Shown here: piece after piece, positions 37,079-47,464 of the stretch | How positions within the stretch are numbered: the stretch's first letter is position 1 | Layout: each line of letters begins with the position of its first letter | From: Flavobacterium sp. | GTDB lineage: Bacteria; Bacteroidota; Bacteroidia; Flavobacteriales; Flavobacteriaceae | Reading direction: 5' to 3' | Assembly (NCBI RefSeq): GCF_027531705.1 | Contig: NZ_JAPZSP010000025.1 | Location: 17,761-81,760, forward strand | Length of the DNA: 64,000 nt | The notes under the pieces: generated by a model | The model's database searches: none | What the model saw: the letters and a program-made list of their open reading frames with translations, nothing else | Told to the model about the DNA's origin: nothing | Translations under genes and position numbers: made by a program

Positions 37079-38163
37079 ATTAGTTTTATTATCTCTTCAA
37101 CTATATCTTTTGTTGCATTTGGTTTTGCCAAACTTTTGATATTGTTACTTATTTCGTTTTGCCATTTTTCATTTGAAATTAAATCTGAAAAAGTAGTTTC
37201 AAACTTTACATCCAATTCATTTTCTTTTAGAAGAATTGCTCCATTTTTATCTACAATTGCTTTTGCGTTTTTGGTTTGATGGTCTTCGGCTACATTTGGT
37301 GATGGAATAAAAATAGTTGGTTTTCCAACCAAACATAATTCTGAAACCGATGATGCTCCAGCACGCGAAATCACGAAATCGGCAGCTGCATATATCAAAT
37401 CCATTCTATCAATAAACGATACAACTTGCACGTTTTGTATGTCGTTGTATTTTTTATAATCTTCAAAATACAATTTGCCACATTGCCAAAAAACTTGAAT
37501 TCCTTTTTCGAGTAAAAAATCTAATTCTTTTTCAATTAGTTGATTGACTCTTCTTGCTCCAAGACTTCCACCAAGAACTAAAAGTGTTTTTTTGTTTGAA
37601 TCTAATTTGAAATAATCAATTCCTTCTTGTCGTTTAGAATCAACTTCAACTAAATCTTGACGAACTGGATTTCCGGTGAAAACAATTTTCTCTTTTGGAA
37701 AAAATCGTTCTAAATTTTCATAAGCCACACAAATGGCGTTTGCTTTTTTGCTCAACAATTTGTTAGTAATGCCAGGATACGAATTTTGTTCCTGAATTAC
37801 GGTTGGAATACCAAAACTATTAGCCGCTTGCAATAATGGACCACTTGCGAAACCACCAGTTCCGATTACAGCATCTGGTTTAAAACCTCTAATAATCTTT
37901 CTTGATTTCCACAAACTACTCATTAGTTTTAATGGAAACATGGTGTTTTGCAATGTCAATTTTCGTTGTAAACCAGCAATCCAAAGACCTTCAATTTTGT
38001 AGCCTGCTTGAGGCACTTTTTGCATTTCCATTTTGTCTTGAGCACCAACAAAAAGGATTTCTGCATTTGGGAAACGAGATTTTAATTCATTAGCAATCGC
38101 AATCGCAGGATAGATATGTCCTCCTGTTCCGCCGCCACTTAATATGAATTTATAGTTTCTCAC
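37072..38163 (-). CDS. murG: UDP-GlcNAc--lipid I GlcNAc transferase
   Basis: This GT28 enzyme makes lipid II. It has the [18 protein letters not shown] loop, [10 protein letters not shown] and [11 protein letters not shown]. The track starts at GTG 38181, inside a repeat tract. The GTG at 38163 gives [16 protein letters not shown] (363 aa), closer to the usual distance before the glycine loop, and is preferred. Confidence 0.95.
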   Translation of the reverse strand: MRNYKFILSGGGTGGHIYPAIAIANELKSRFPNAEILFVGAQDKMEMQKVPQAGYKIEGLWIAGLQRKLTLQNTMFPLKLMSSLWKSRKIIRGFKPDAVIGTGGFASGPLLQAANSFGIPTVIQEQNSYPGITNKLLSKKANAICVAYENLERFFPKEKIVFTGNPVRQDLVEVDSKRQEGIDYFKLDSNKKTLLVLGGSLGARRVNQLIEKELDFLLEKGIQVFWQCGKLYFEDYKKYNDIQNVQVVSFIDRMDLIYAAADFVISRAGASSVSELCLVGKPTIFIPSPNVAEDHQTKNAKAIVDKNGAILLKENELDVKFETTFSDLISNEKWQNEISNNIKSLAKPNATKDIVEEIIKLIQ

Positions 38164-38173
38164 TTTTATATTT

Positions 38174-38210
38174 TTTGCCACTGATTACACAGATTAGCAC
38201 AGATTTTATT
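38174..38210 (+). repeat. 9/10/9-nt tract in the ftsW-murG spacer
   Basis: TTGC is followed by CACTGATTA (9), CACAGATTAG (10) and CACAGATTT (9). The register and motif match the arms that flank the GxxExxY gene at 2094 and 2560. Confidence 0.75.
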
Positions 38211-38217
38211 TTATTAT

Positions 38218-39519
38218 TTACTTATTAACAACTACATTCATTGGGTTTTCAGCATTATCTTCAATTGAAAAATCTTCTAGCAATTGTGCTTCTGCTCTTT
38301 CCTCTTTTGCAATTTGTTCGTCTATCATTCGACGTAATGTTTCTTCTCTTCTATCTTTTTCAGCTTTTTCTTCGGCAATTTCTTCGTCTTTTTTGGTCAC
38401 ACTAATTATAATTCCTAGTGCAATGCAAGTCATCCAGATAGAACTTCCTCCACTACTTATTAATGGTAATGTTTGCCCGGTTACCGGAAGCAATTCGACT
38501 GCAACCGCCATATTGATAAGTGCCTGAAAAATGATTGGAAATCCGAGTCCAACAACTACTAATTTTCCAAACAATGTATTGGCTTTGTGCGATGCAATTA
38601 CGAATCTAAAAAACAACAATAAATACAAAGCTAGAATTGCGATTCCGCCTATTAAACCATATTCTTCGACAATAATGGCATAAATAAAATCCGAAGATGA
38701 TTGCGGTAAAAAGTTTTTCTGAACACTTTTTCCAGGACCAACGCCTTGAATTCCACCCGTTGCTATTGCTATTTTAGCTTTTTCTATTTGATAATCATCT
38801 TCGCCAGGCTTATCGGTTGTGAAATTTTCAAATCGGCTTTCCCAAGTCCCTACCCTACTAAAGAGTTTATTGTCTGGAAATGCTTTACTCAACAAAACAA
38901 AAACCATCAATGCTGCGACGCCCATTCCTAGAATAAAGCCAATATATTTGAGCGGATATTTACCCACAAAAACCAACATCAACACCATTGAAAACATCAA
39001 AGCAGCAGTTGAGAAATTGGCAGGCAAGATGAACATTAATGTCACAAAAACTGGCGTCCATAATTCCCATAAAGAATTTTGAAAACTTATAGCAACTTCT
39101 CTTTTCTTAGATAAATATCGTGCCACAAAAACCATTAAAACGATAAACGCCAAAGTAGATGTTTGAAACGAAACACCAATAAATGGCACTTGAATCCATC
39201 GACTTGCATTGGCACCAGCGATAACAGTTCCTTTGATTAATGTGTAGGCTAAAAGTATCCACACAAAAGGCAAACCAATCAAAGAAATCGCTCTAAAATA
39301 ATGATACGGCACTTTATGAACCCAATAAATCATTAAGAAACCGATGGAAATATGAACTAAATGTTTTGCTAAATAGCCTAATGTATTTCCGGTTCCTAGA
39401 CCGATATAAGCTAAATTACTACTCGCACTAAAAACAGGCATAAATGAGAACAAGCCAAGCAAGGCCACGAATGACCAAATGCCTTTATCTCCTTTTAATC
39501 TGTTTACTAGTTCTTTCAT
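38218..39519 (-). CDS. ftsW: Septal peptidoglycan glycosyltransferase FtsW
   Basis: This 433-aa SEDS-family polytopic protein polymerises septal glycan with its partner PBP. Motifs include VGKYPLKYIGFILG, YGLIGGIAILALY and ELLPVTGQTLPLISSGGSS, the last being the conserved FtsW/RodA end. The C-terminal 60 residues form a charged tail (KKDEEIAEEKAEKDRREE) not found in E. coli FtsW. Confidence 0.95.
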   Translation of the reverse strand: MKELVNRLKGDKGIWSFVALLGLFSFMPVFSASSNLAYIGLGTGNTLGYLAKHLVHISIGFLMIYWVHKVPYHYFRAISLIGLPFVWILLAYTLIKGTVIAGANASRWIQVPFIGVSFQTSTLAFIVLMVFVARYLSKKREVAISFQNSLWELWTPVFVTLMFILPANFSTAALMFSMVLMLVFVGKYPLKYIGFILGMGVAALMVFVLLSKAFPDNKLFSRVGTWESRFENFTTDKPGEDDYQIEKAKIAIATGGIQGVGPGKSVQKNFLPQSSSDFIYAIIVEEYGLIGGIAILALYLLLFFRFVIASHKANTLFGKLVVVGLGFPIIFQALINMAVAVELLPVTGQTLPLISSGGSSIWMTCIALGIIISVTKKDEEIAEEKAEKDRREETLRRMIDEQIAKEERAEAQLLEDFSIEDNAENPMNVVVNK

Positions 39520-39525
39520 TTTTTG

Positions 39526-39560
39526 GTTTAAGAGTTTAAAAGTTTAAGAGTTTAAAAGTT
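39526..39560 (+). repeat. 8-nt phased tract in the murD-ftsW spacer
   Basis: GTTTAAGA and GTTTAAAA alternate for four units in exact 8-nt register. Confidence 0.8.
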
Positions 39561-39601
39561 CTGAACTAGACCTTTTAAGGTTTTAAACTTCTAAACCAAT
39601 T

Positions 39602-40936
39602 TTATAAATTTTTAACTGCTTGTTTAAATTGTCTTCCTCTATCTTCGTAGTTTTCGAATAAATCGAAACTTGCGCAAGCTGGTGATAATAAAACCGTATC
39701 TCCTTTTTCGGCAAGACGTTGGCTCATTTTTACCGCATCATTCATACTTGAAACTTCAATCATTACATCAACCACATTTCCGAAAGCATCAATTATTTTC
39801 TTGTTATCAACACCAAGACAGATAATTGCTTTTACTTTTTCGTGTACTAAAGCCATTAATTCGGTATAATCATTTCCTTTGTCAACACCTCCAACAATCC
39901 AAACAGTTGGTGTAGTCATACTATCTAATGCAAAAAAAGTAGCATTTACATTGGTAGCTTTACTATCATTGATATATTGCACATTTTGAATTTTTAGCAC
40001 TTTTTCTAAACGGTGTTCTACACCTTGAAAATTTGACAAACTTTCTCTAATAGTTTGCTTTCTGATGCGCATCAATTGTGCCACTGATGTTGCTGCCATT
40101 GCGTTTTTCATGTTGTGTTTTCCCTCAAGTGCAATTTGAGTTGTTTCCATTAAAAACTCTTCTTGATTAATGTTGATTTCCATAGTATTGTTTTTTAAAA
40201 ATGCTCCGTTTTCAACCTGTTTGGTAATTGAAAAAGGAATTAGTTGTGCTTTAGTTTTGTTGTTTGTTAACCAATTATTGATTGCTTCATCATCTGCGTC
40301 ATAAATAAAATAATCGTCTTCGGTTTGGTTTAATGTTATTCTAAATTTTGATTCTATATAATTTTCATATTTGTAATCGTATCTATCTAAATGGTCTGGA
40401 CTTATGTTGGCTAAAATTGCAATGTGTGGTTTGTACTTCACAATGCCATCTAGCTGAAAACTGCTTAACTCCAATACATAATAATCGTATTCTTCCTCTG
40501 CTACTTGCCAAGCGAAACTTTTTCCAATGTTACCGCCTAAACCTACATTCAATCCACCTTCTTTTAGCAAATGATATGTCAACATTGTCGTTGTCGTTTT
40601 ACCATTACTTCCTGTGATTCCGATGGTAATGGCATTTGTAAATTCAGAAGCAAACTCTATTTCTGAAATTACTGGTATTCCTTTTTCCAACAGTTTTTTT
40701 ACCATTGGTGCTTTATCTGGAATTCCTGGACTTTTCATTACCACATCAGCATTTAGAATTAATGATTCCGTATGCTGTTCGTCTTCCCATTTTATCTCAT
40801 AATCTATAAGAACTTGTCTGTAGTTTTCTTTTATTTTTCCGAAATCAGACACAAAAACATCGTATCCTTTTTTCTTTCCCAAAATGGCTGTTCCGACTCC
40901 ACTTTCACCACCACCTAAAACGATTAATCTTTTCAT
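39602..40936 (-). CDS. murD: UDP-MurNAc-L-alanine--D-glutamate ligase
   Basis: This 444-aa Mur ligase adds D-Glu. It has the Rossmann start RLIVLGGGESGVGTAILGKKKG, the ATP loop GITGSNGKTTTTML (about 107-120), NISPDHLDRY, and the C-terminal DSKATNVNATFFAL and LLSPACASFDLFENYEDRG. All expected motifs are intact. Confidence 0.97.
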   Translation of the reverse strand: MKRLIVLGGGESGVGTAILGKKKGYDVFVSDFGKIKENYRQVLIDYEIKWEDEQHTESLILNADVVMKSPGIPDKAPMVKKLLEKGIPVISEIEFASEFTNAITIGITGSNGKTTTTMLTYHLLKEGGLNVGLGGNIGKSFAWQVAEEEYDYYVLELSSFQLDGIVKYKPHIAILANISPDHLDRYDYKYENYIESKFRITLNQTEDDYFIYDADDEAINNWLTNNKTKAQLIPFSITKQVENGAFLKNNTMEININQEEFLMETTQIALEGKHNMKNAMAATSVAQLMRIRKQTIRESLSNFQGVEHRLEKVLKIQNVQYINDSKATNVNATFFALDSMTTPTVWIVGGVDKGNDYTELMALVHEKVKAIICLGVDNKKIIDAFGNVVDVMIEVSSMNDAVKMSQRLAEKGDTVLLSPACASFDLFENYEDRGRQFKQAVKNL

Positions 40937-40950
40937 TTTTCTTTTTTTAA

Positions 40951-40989
40951 ACCATTAAGAAAGTTAAGTTTCATTAAGAATTTAATTAG
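40951..40989 (+). repeat. 9/10/9-nt tract in the mraY-murD spacer
   Basis: CATTAAGAA (9), AGTTAAGTTT (10), CATTAAGAA (9) and TTTAATTAG follow in register. The unit lengths are the same as in the CACAGATT tracts, with a different core. The tract runs into the mraY stop. Confidence 0.65.
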
Positions 40990-42212
40990 CGTAGTTTCAA
41001 TGTTACTATCGAAACGATTGTAAATAATATCGTTACTACCCAAAAACGGGTTACAATTTTACTTTCGTGATACCCTTTTTTCTGGTAATGATGGTGTAAT
41101 GGCGACATGAGGAAAATTCTTCTGCCTTCGCCAAAACGTTTCTTTGTGTACTTAAAATACGTTACCTGAATAATTACAGAAGCACTTTCGGCAAAGAAAA
41201 TGGCGCAGAAAAGCGGCAACAACATTTCTTTTCTAACCGAAATAGCTAATACTGCTATAATTCCACCAATAGTCAAACTACCTGTATCACCCATAAATAC
41301 AGACGCTGGATACGAGTTGTACCAAAGAAACCCAATCAGCGAACCAACAAAAGCTGCTATAAACACGGTCATTTCACCCGAATTGGGAATAAACATGATG
41401 TTGAGATAGCTAGACAAAATCAAGTTACCCGAAACGAATGTGAAAATTCCGAGAGCGAGCACCGATATAGCTGAAGTTCCTGCTGCTAATCCATCAATTC
41501 CATCTGTTAGGTTGGCACCGTTTGACACAGCTGTAATGATAAAAATTACAATTGGAATAAAAACTAACCAAGCCCAGTTCTCATAATCATCTGTAAATGG
41601 TTTTAGAATTTGAGCATAATCAAGTTCGTTATTTTTAGTAAACGGAATTGACGTTGTAGTCGATTTTATATCTTTTGCAACTGGAGCAATCACGTTTTCC
41701 GTTTGATTGAAAGTAATAGGTTTTGCCGATTTTTCTCTGATAGTTACGGCTGGACTGAAATACAAAACCGAACCAACTATTAACCCCAATCCGACTTGAC
41801 CAATAACTTTGAAAATTCCTTTTAAACCTTGTTTGTCTTTTTTGAATATTTTGATATAATCGTCGATAAAACCGATAGTTCCCATCCAAAGTGTTGTAAC
41901 AATTAGCAAAATGATGTAAATGTTATCCAATTTGGTAAAAAGCAATACTGGAATTAAAGTTGCAAAAATGATGATAAGCCCACCCATTGTTGGCGTTCCA
42001 GCTTTTTGTGTTTGCCCTTCAAGACCAAGCTCTCTTACGGTTTCTCCTACCTGCTGATTTCTTAGAAAAGTGATTACTTTTTTACCATAAATAGTAGAAA
42101 GCATCAACGAAAGAATTAGCGCCATTGCAGAGCGAAACGTAATATATTGAAACACTCCAGCGCCTGGAAGGTCGAATGTTTTATCTAAATATTCAAATAA
42201 GTAGTATAACAT
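40986..42212 (-). CDS. mraY: Phospho-MurNAc-pentapeptide transferase
   Basis: This polytopic enzyme makes lipid I. It has [53 protein letters not shown] and the [17 protein letters not shown] loop. At 408 aa it exceeds the usual 320-360 because of an extra loop of about 45 residues ([14 protein letters not shown] to NNELDYAQI) after a membrane helix, a known feature of Bacteroidota enzymes. Confidence 0.96.
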   Translation of the reverse strand: MLYYLFEYLDKTFDLPGAGVFQYITFRSAMALILSLMLSTIYGKKVITFLRNQQVGETVRELGLEGQTQKAGTPTMGGLIIIFATLIPVLLFTKLDNIYIILLIVTTLWMGTIGFIDDYIKIFKKDKQGLKGIFKVIGQVGLGLIVGSVLYFSPAVTIREKSAKPITFNQTENVIAPVAKDIKSTTTSIPFTKNNELDYAQILKPFTDDYENWAWLVFIPIVIFIITAVSNGANLTDGIDGLAAGTSAISVLALGIFTFVSGNLILSSYLNIMFIPNSGEMTVFIAAFVGSLIGFLWYNSYPASVFMGDTGSLTIGGIIAVLAISVRKEMLLPLFCAIFFAESASVIIQVTYFKYTKKRFGEGRRIFLMSPLHHHYQKKGYHESKIVTRFWVVTILFTIVSIVTLKLR

Positions 42213-42250
42213 AGTTTAGAAGTTTATGAGTTTATGAGTTTAAAAGTTTA
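42213..42250 (+). repeat. 8-nt phased tract in the murE-mraY spacer
   Basis: AGTTTAGA, AGTTTATG, AGTTTATG, AGTTTAAA and AGTTTA follow in exact 8-nt register, beginning next to the mraY start codon. Confidence 0.8.
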
Positions 42251-42270
42251 GCTTGTAATCTCAATTACTT

Positions 42271-43734
42271 TTACTTGTTTAGTTGTTCTAAAATTTCTTT
42301 TACAATTTTCATATCATCAAAATCGTGGCGAACGCCTTGAATTTCTTGATAGGTTTCATGTCCTTTTCCAGCAATCAAAATAATATCGTTCGGATTGGCT
42401 AGTTGACATGCGGTTTTTATAGCTTGTTTTCTATCTTCAATAGAAAGCGATTTTTTATAATTTTGAGGTTCAACACCAGCTTCCATTTCGGCAATAATCA
42501 CTTTTGGATCTTCTGTTCTTGGATTATCTGACGTGATGATTATTTTGTCGCTCATTGTTGAAGCGATATTTGCCATAATTGGACGTTTTGTTTTATCTCT
42601 ATCACCACCACAACCAACAACTGTAATTAGTTGCTCATTTTTGGTTCGAATATCATTGATGGTTTTCAAAACATTTTCAAGAGCATCTGGTGTGTGTGCA
42701 TAATCAACAATAGCCGTTATTTTTTCGTTAGAAACAATAAATTGAAAACGACCTGAAACACTTTCTAATTCTGATAATAATCTAAGAACTTCAAGATTTT
42801 CTAATCCCAATTCAACCGCAGTTCCATAAATTGCTAGTAGATTGTAGGCGTTGAATGTTCCTATTAGTCTAACCCAAACTTCGTGATCATTGATTTTTAA
42901 CAACAAACCTGATAACTGATTTTCTAGAATTTGTGCTTTGTAATCGGCATACGATTTTAGTGCATACGTCAGTTTTTTTGCATTTGTATTTTGGAGCATT
43001 ACCAAACCGTTTTTGTCATCGATATTGGTTAATGCAAAAGCCGTTTTAGTCAAACCATCAAAAAACTGTTTTTTTACATCTCTATATTCAGCAAAAGTTG
43101 GATGATAATCTAAATGATCATGCGATAAATTGGTAAAAACGCCACCTGCAAAATGCAAACCTTCCGTACGTTTTTGATGCACACCATGCGAACTCACTTC
43201 CATAAAACAATAATCGCAACCAGCGTCAATCATTTGGTTTAGATAATGATTTATTGCCAATGAATCTGGCGTTGTGTGTGTTGCTTTATGTTCATCATCA
43301 TCAACCATTATCTTCACTGTTGAAAGCAGCCCAACTTTGTAACCCGCTTTTTTGAATAATTGGTACAATAAAGAAGCAACTGTTGTTTTTCCGTTGGTCC
43401 CTGTAATTCCGACTAACTTTAATTTTGCCGAAGGATTATCATAGAAATTTGTTGCCATAAAAGCCAAAGCAGCGTTTGTGTCTTTCACTTTTACATAGGT
43501 AATTCCAGTAACAATAATGGTTGGAAATGTATCGCAAACAACGGTCGTAGCACCAAGATTGATGGCTTTTTCAATAAAATCATGACCGTCAGAAACCGTT
43601 CCTCGAATAGCTACAAAGACATCGTTTTCCTGAATTTTTCTCGAATCGAATTCGATTTTATTCACAGGAATTTCTGTTGAACCATTTACGGCTTCAATAG
43701 CAACTTTATATAATATGTCTTTTAGTAAGTTCAC
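42271..43734 (-). CDS. murE: UDP-MurNAc-tripeptide synthetase, meso-DAP type
   Basis: This 487-aa ligase adds the third stem amino acid. The ATP loop is GITGTNGKTTVASL (about 109). The motif DNPRTEDP is the signature of enzymes that use meso-diaminopimelate, which suits a Gram-negative wall. The start overlaps the PBP stop by 4 nt. Confidence 0.96.
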   Translation of the reverse strand: MNLLKDILYKVAIEAVNGSTEIPVNKIEFDSRKIQENDVFVAIRGTVSDGHDFIEKAINLGATTVVCDTFPTIIVTGITYVKVKDTNAALAFMATNFYDNPSAKLKLVGITGTNGKTTVASLLYQLFKKAGYKVGLLSTVKIMVDDDEHKATHTTPDSLAINHYLNQMIDAGCDYCFMEVSSHGVHQKRTEGLHFAGGVFTNLSHDHLDYHPTFAEYRDVKKQFFDGLTKTAFALTNIDDKNGLVMLQNTNAKKLTYALKSYADYKAQILENQLSGLLLKINDHEVWVRLIGTFNAYNLLAIYGTAVELGLENLEVLRLLSELESVSGRFQFIVSNEKITAIVDYAHTPDALENVLKTINDIRTKNEQLITVVGCGGDRDKTKRPIMANIASTMSDKIIITSDNPRTEDPKVIIAEMEAGVEPQNYKKSLSIEDRKQAIKTACQLANPNDIILIAGKGHETYQEIQGVRHDFDDMKIVKEILEQLNK

Positions 43735-45746
43735 GATAATTCTAATACTATTGTTGTGTTTCTTGTTAGAGCTTCACCAGGTTGTAACGATTGCGATTTA
43801 ACCTTGCCCGTTCCTTTTATTTTTACTTTTACACCCATATTTCCTAAAATTGCCACGGCATCCATTCCCGGCATTCCTTTTAGGTTAGGTACTGTTTTTT
43901 TGTTTTCTTGTGTTTTAGAAATCTTTACAGAATAATCAGCGTAATTGATTTCTTGTTTGCCGTTTTTCTTGTTTAGATTTTTAATCTCATTTGTTGATGG
44001 CGAATCGGTAAATATTTTTTGCGCAATTCTTTTGAAAACCGGTCCAGCTACATCAGCTCCATAATAATTATTCAAAGAAGTGTCAGGTTCATGAACTACC
44101 ACAATGCAAGAATATTTAGGATAATCAGCTGGGAAATAACCCACAAATGAGGAAATATAGTGCTTATTCGCACCACCATTCGAACCGTAATTTGCCTGCG
44201 CTGTTCCTGTTTTTCCTGCCATTGAAAAATCTTTTGAATACAACTTAGATCCTGTTCCTCTTTTTACAACATTTTCTAAAACCGCTTTTACTTTATCAAT
44301 TGTTTCTTGTGAACATATTTTTGGATTGATAATCTCTGTATCGTATTTCTTGATTGTTTTGTTCCATTCTTTTATTTCAGAAACAAATTGCGGACGAACC
44401 ATCATACCATTATTGGCAACCGCATTGTAAAATGACAATGTTTGCAAAGGTGTTAAGGAAACACCGTAACCAAAAGCCATCCATGGAAGCGAAATATTAC
44501 TCCAAGTTTTGTCTTTAGGATTTGGAACATAAGGAATACCTTCGCCTTTAAGCTGTAATCCGAGTGGTTTGTTTAGTCCGAAATTGGTAAGATGATTTAC
44601 AAATTGCGACGGATTTGATTTGTAATTTTCATAAACCGCTTGAACCATAACTGTATTGGATGAAAGTTCAAAACCGCGCGCCAACGAGATTTTTCCGTAA
44701 CCTTTATCATTAGAATCCCTAACTTTTTTTCCAGAATACATTACTGTTCCACCAAACGTATTATAAACTTGACTTGTATCAACTTTTTTATCTTCTAAAA
44801 GGGCAATTAAATCAGCTAATTTATACGTTGAACCTGGCTCATGTGATTCGGCTACAGCATAATTTTCAGTTTCATAATACGACCCATCTGATGCTCTTCC
44901 TAAATTAGAAATTGCTTTAACTTGACCTGTTTTGGTTTCCATTACAACTACACAACCATGATGTGCATTGTAAAGTTCAAGTTGTTTTAGCAAAGCATGA
45001 TGCGCAATGTCTTGAATATAAACATCTATCGTTGAAATAATATCGTAACCATCTTGAGGTTCTAACTCATTTACATCACGAATAGGTTTCCATTGCCCTT
45101 TTGCGATTTTTTGTTTTAGAATTTCACCATCTTTTCCATTGATATATTTTCTAAAAGCCCATTCAATTCCTTTACCAGTTAGAACGCCAGTTTTGGGATC
45201 AACTCTTTCGTAACCAATTGTTCTTTCAGCAATTTTTCCAATTGGATGTTCTCTTACTGTTTCTTGTTCGATAATAATTCCACCTTTATAAGCTCCCAAT
45301 TCGAATAGTGGAAACTTTTTCACTTTCATGTATTTGGTAAAACTCAAATCTTTTACAACCAATAAATACCTGTTTTTACTTGCTCTTGCTTTTCTGAATT
45401 CAGCTTGGTATTCACTTGAAGGTTTACCCGTCATTTTAGATAATGAGTCTGAAAGCGCTTTTACATTTTTTTCAAAAACTTCTGCTTTTGGCGCTAATGC
45501 ATCAAAACGAATGATGTAATTAGGAATAGAGGTTGCTAACAAACTTCCATCAGACGAATAAATATTCCCTTTGTTGGCTGGAATTGGCACGCGTTTTACC
45601 GTTCTGTCTTTCGCTAATTTTCGATAATAATCACCTTCTACCCACTGTATATTAGTGAGTTTCACACTAACAGCAATTGCCATCAAAAAGATGACAAACG
45701 CCACTAGGTAAATACGATAGGAAATATTTTTATCTTCTAATGCCAT
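43731..45746 (-). CDS. ftsI: Septal penicillin-binding protein with one PASTA domain (FtsI-like)
   Basis: This 671-aa class B PBP has one N-terminal membrane helix (about 10-30), a dimerisation domain, and a transpeptidase domain with STYK (Ser306-Lys309), SSN (362-364) and KTGT (512-515). A single PASTA domain ends the protein (about 615-671, VPNLKGMPGMDAVAIL). Such a tail is absent from E. coli FtsI. It cross-links septal peptidoglycan with FtsW. Confidence 0.94.
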   Translation of the reverse strand: MALEDKNISYRIYLVAFVIFLMAIAVSVKLTNIQWVEGDYYRKLAKDRTVKRVPIPANKGNIYSSDGSLLATSIPNYIIRFDALAPKAEVFEKNVKALSDSLSKMTGKPSSEYQAEFRKARASKNRYLLVVKDLSFTKYMKVKKFPLFELGAYKGGIIIEQETVREHPIGKIAERTIGYERVDPKTGVLTGKGIEWAFRKYINGKDGEILKQKIAKGQWKPIRDVNELEPQDGYDIISTIDVYIQDIAHHALLKQLELYNAHHGCVVVMETKTGQVKAISNLGRASDGSYYETENYAVAESHEPGSTYKLADLIALLEDKKVDTSQVYNTFGGTVMYSGKKVRDSNDKGYGKISLARGFELSSNTVMVQAVYENYKSNPSQFVNHLTNFGLNKPLGLQLKGEGIPYVPNPKDKTWSNISLPWMAFGYGVSLTPLQTLSFYNAVANNGMMVRPQFVSEIKEWNKTIKKYDTEIINPKICSQETIDKVKAVLENVVKRGTGSKLYSKDFSMAGKTGTAQANYGSNGGANKHYISSFVGYFPADYPKYSCIVVVHEPDTSLNNYYGADVAGPVFKRIAQKIFTDSPSTNEIKNLNKKNGKQEINYADYSVKISKTQENKKTVPNLKGMPGMDAVAILGNMGVKVKIKGTGKVKSQSLQPGEALTRNTTIVLELS

Positions 45747-46090
45747 ATTTTATTGAAAAAACTTTTTTCTTCTTCTTTATCTACTTTAATTTTTACTGGT
45801 GGAACCGATGCTGGAAAAATTCCTTTTGTTTCCATCTTTTGAGAAACCGTCGATTCCATTTTTAATTTCATTAATTGCGAACGTTTGTCTACAAATTTTG
45901 AACGCAACTCTTTTACTTCATTTGTCAAGGCTACGATTCTGAAAACTTTTTGCTCGTAACGCTGTGTATTGGCTATCATTAGTATTGCTAGAAAAATGAT
46001 AAACACAATAAACCGCCAATTTTTGGCTGCATTAGCTTCTTCATTTATAAGAAACCTTGCTTTTAATATATCGTAGATGCCGCTTTTCAT
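45737..46090 (-). CDS. ftsL: FtsL-like divisome protein
   Basis: This 117-aa protein has a membrane helix (about 27-42, FIVFIIFLAILMIAN) followed by a leucine/coiled-coil segment (RIVALTNEVKELRSKFVDKRSQLMKL). Size, topology and position between rsmH and ftsI fit FtsL. It overlaps both neighbours by a few bases, so the three are translated together. Confidence 0.85.
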   Translation of the reverse strand: MKSGIYDILKARFLINEEANAAKNWRFIVFIIFLAILMIANTQRYEQKVFRIVALTNEVKELRSKFVDKRSQLMKLKMESTVSQKMETKGIFPASVPPVKIKVDKEEEKSFFNKIWH

Positions 46091-46992
46091 TTCTTTTCTG
46101 CAATTCTTAACTTAGCACTTCTTGCTCTGTTGTTTATTTTTATTTCTTCATTAGATGGAACTATTAACTTTCCAACTAACTTGAATGGCACTGAAAAATT
46201 TCCGTAGAAATCACGTTCTGGTTCACCTTCAAACAATCCGTTTTTCATGAATCGTTTTACCAACCTGTCTTCTAATGAATGATACGATATAACGCTTAAT
46301 CGTCCTTCAGGTTTTAGAATCTCTAATGATTGTGATAGAAATTCTTTCAAAACATCCATTTCTTGATTTACTTCAATTCGGATTGCCTGATACATTTGAG
46401 CCAAAATCTTATTACTAATATGTGCTGGCAAAAAACGGCTTAAAACAAATTTCAAATCATCGGTAGTTTTGATTGGTCCATCTTCTCTAGCTTCAAGAAT
46501 TGTTCTTGCGATTGCAGGAGCATTTTTCAATTCGCCATAATCTAAAAAAACACGTCTCAAATTCGCTTCATCATATTCATTCACAACATGGTAGGCACTC
46601 AACTCGCTGTTTTGATTCATTCGCATATCCAATCCCGCTTCAAAACGTGTTGAAAAACCTCTTTCGGCAACATCAAACTGATGTGATGAAACACCTAAAT
46701 CGGCCAGAATTCCATCAACTTCTTTTATTCCGTGAAAACGTAAGAACCTTTTTATATACCTGAAATTTTCGTTGATTAGAACAAATCTTTCATCTTTAAT
46801 CACATTTTCTAAAGCATCCAAATCTTGGTCAAAACCAAACAATTTTCCATTTGGGCCTAATCGACTCATAATCTCTCTTGAATGTCCACCGCCACCAAAG
46901 GTTACGTCAACATAAACGCCGTCTGGTTTTATATTCAAACCATCTACGGTTTCTTTGAGCAAAACTGGATTATGATATTCCATTGTCATCAT
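46087..46992 (-). CDS. rsmH: 16S rRNA (cytosine-1402-N4)-methyltransferase
   Basis: This 301-aa enzyme has YHNPVLLKETVDGLNI, the SAM loop DVTFGGGGHSREI and GILADLGVSSHQFD, and SVISYHSLEDRLVKRF. The start could be the first Met (46992) or the third (46983); the ORF start overlaps mraZ by 23 nt. Confidence 0.96.
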   Translation of the reverse strand: MMTMEYHNPVLLKETVDGLNIKPDGVYVDVTFGGGGHSREIMSRLGPNGKLFGFDQDLDALENVIKDERFVLINENFRYIKRFLRFHGIKEVDGILADLGVSSHQFDVAERGFSTRFEAGLDMRMNQNSELSAYHVVNEYDEANLRRVFLDYGELKNAPAIARTILEAREDGPIKTTDDLKFVLSRFLPAHISNKILAQMYQAIRIEVNQEMDVLKEFLSQSLEILKPEGRLSVISYHSLEDRLVKRFMKNGLFEGEPERDFYGNFSVPFKLVGKLIVPSNEEIKINNRARSAKLRIAEKK

Positions 46993-47440
46993 TTACATTT
47001 CCCATTACATCTTCGGCTAAATCTGCAAAATCTACAACCGAATCATCAATTGCTTTTTCGTATAAATCTTTATCCCAAATTTCAACAATGTTCACTGCCG
47101 ATGACAAGACAACATCTTTAGTAATTTGAGAGAATACCGTTAAATCTTTCGGAATTAATAATCTTCCTAAATTGTCAATTTCAACCACTTTCACGCCTGC
47201 TGTAAAACGACGAATGAAGTCGTTATTTTTCTTTACAAATCGGTTGAGCTTATTGATTTTTTCCATCATAATAGTCCATTCTTGCATAGGATACAATTCT
47301 AAACAAGGTTGAAAAACAGAACGCTTCAAAACAAAACCGTCTTGAAGAGAAGCATTGAGTTGCTTTTTTAAAGGCGCAGGCAAAAGAAGCCTTCCTTTAG
47401 CGTCAACTTTACATTCGTATGTTCCAATTATTGAGTTCAA
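46970..47440 (-). CDS. mraZ: Transcriptional regulator MraZ
   Basis: This 156-aa protein has two SpoVT/AbrB-like motifs (IGTYECKVDAKGRLLLPAPLK and VVEIDNLGRLLIPKDL). MraZ binds repeats upstream of its own gene and controls the dcw operon. The start is TTG at 47440; the codon just before it is a stop, so no earlier start is possible. It heads the cluster, behind a set of GTGG repeats. Confidence 0.95.
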   Translation of the reverse strand: MNSIIGTYECKVDAKGRLLLPAPLKKQLNASLQDGFVLKRSVFQPCLELYPMQEWTIMMEKINKLNRFVKKNNDFIRRFTAGVKVVEIDNLGRLLIPKDLTVFSQITKDVVLSSAVNIVEIWDKDLYEKAIDDSVVDFADLAEDVMGNVNDDNGIS

Positions 47441-47464
47441 CTAAGTGCTATTTATGATTGAAAG

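Noticed and set aside
39526-42250. Direct repeats in spacers considered as CRISPR arrays
   Set aside because: Units are 6-11 nt, degenerate and contiguous, without unique spacers of constant length, and no cas genes are present.
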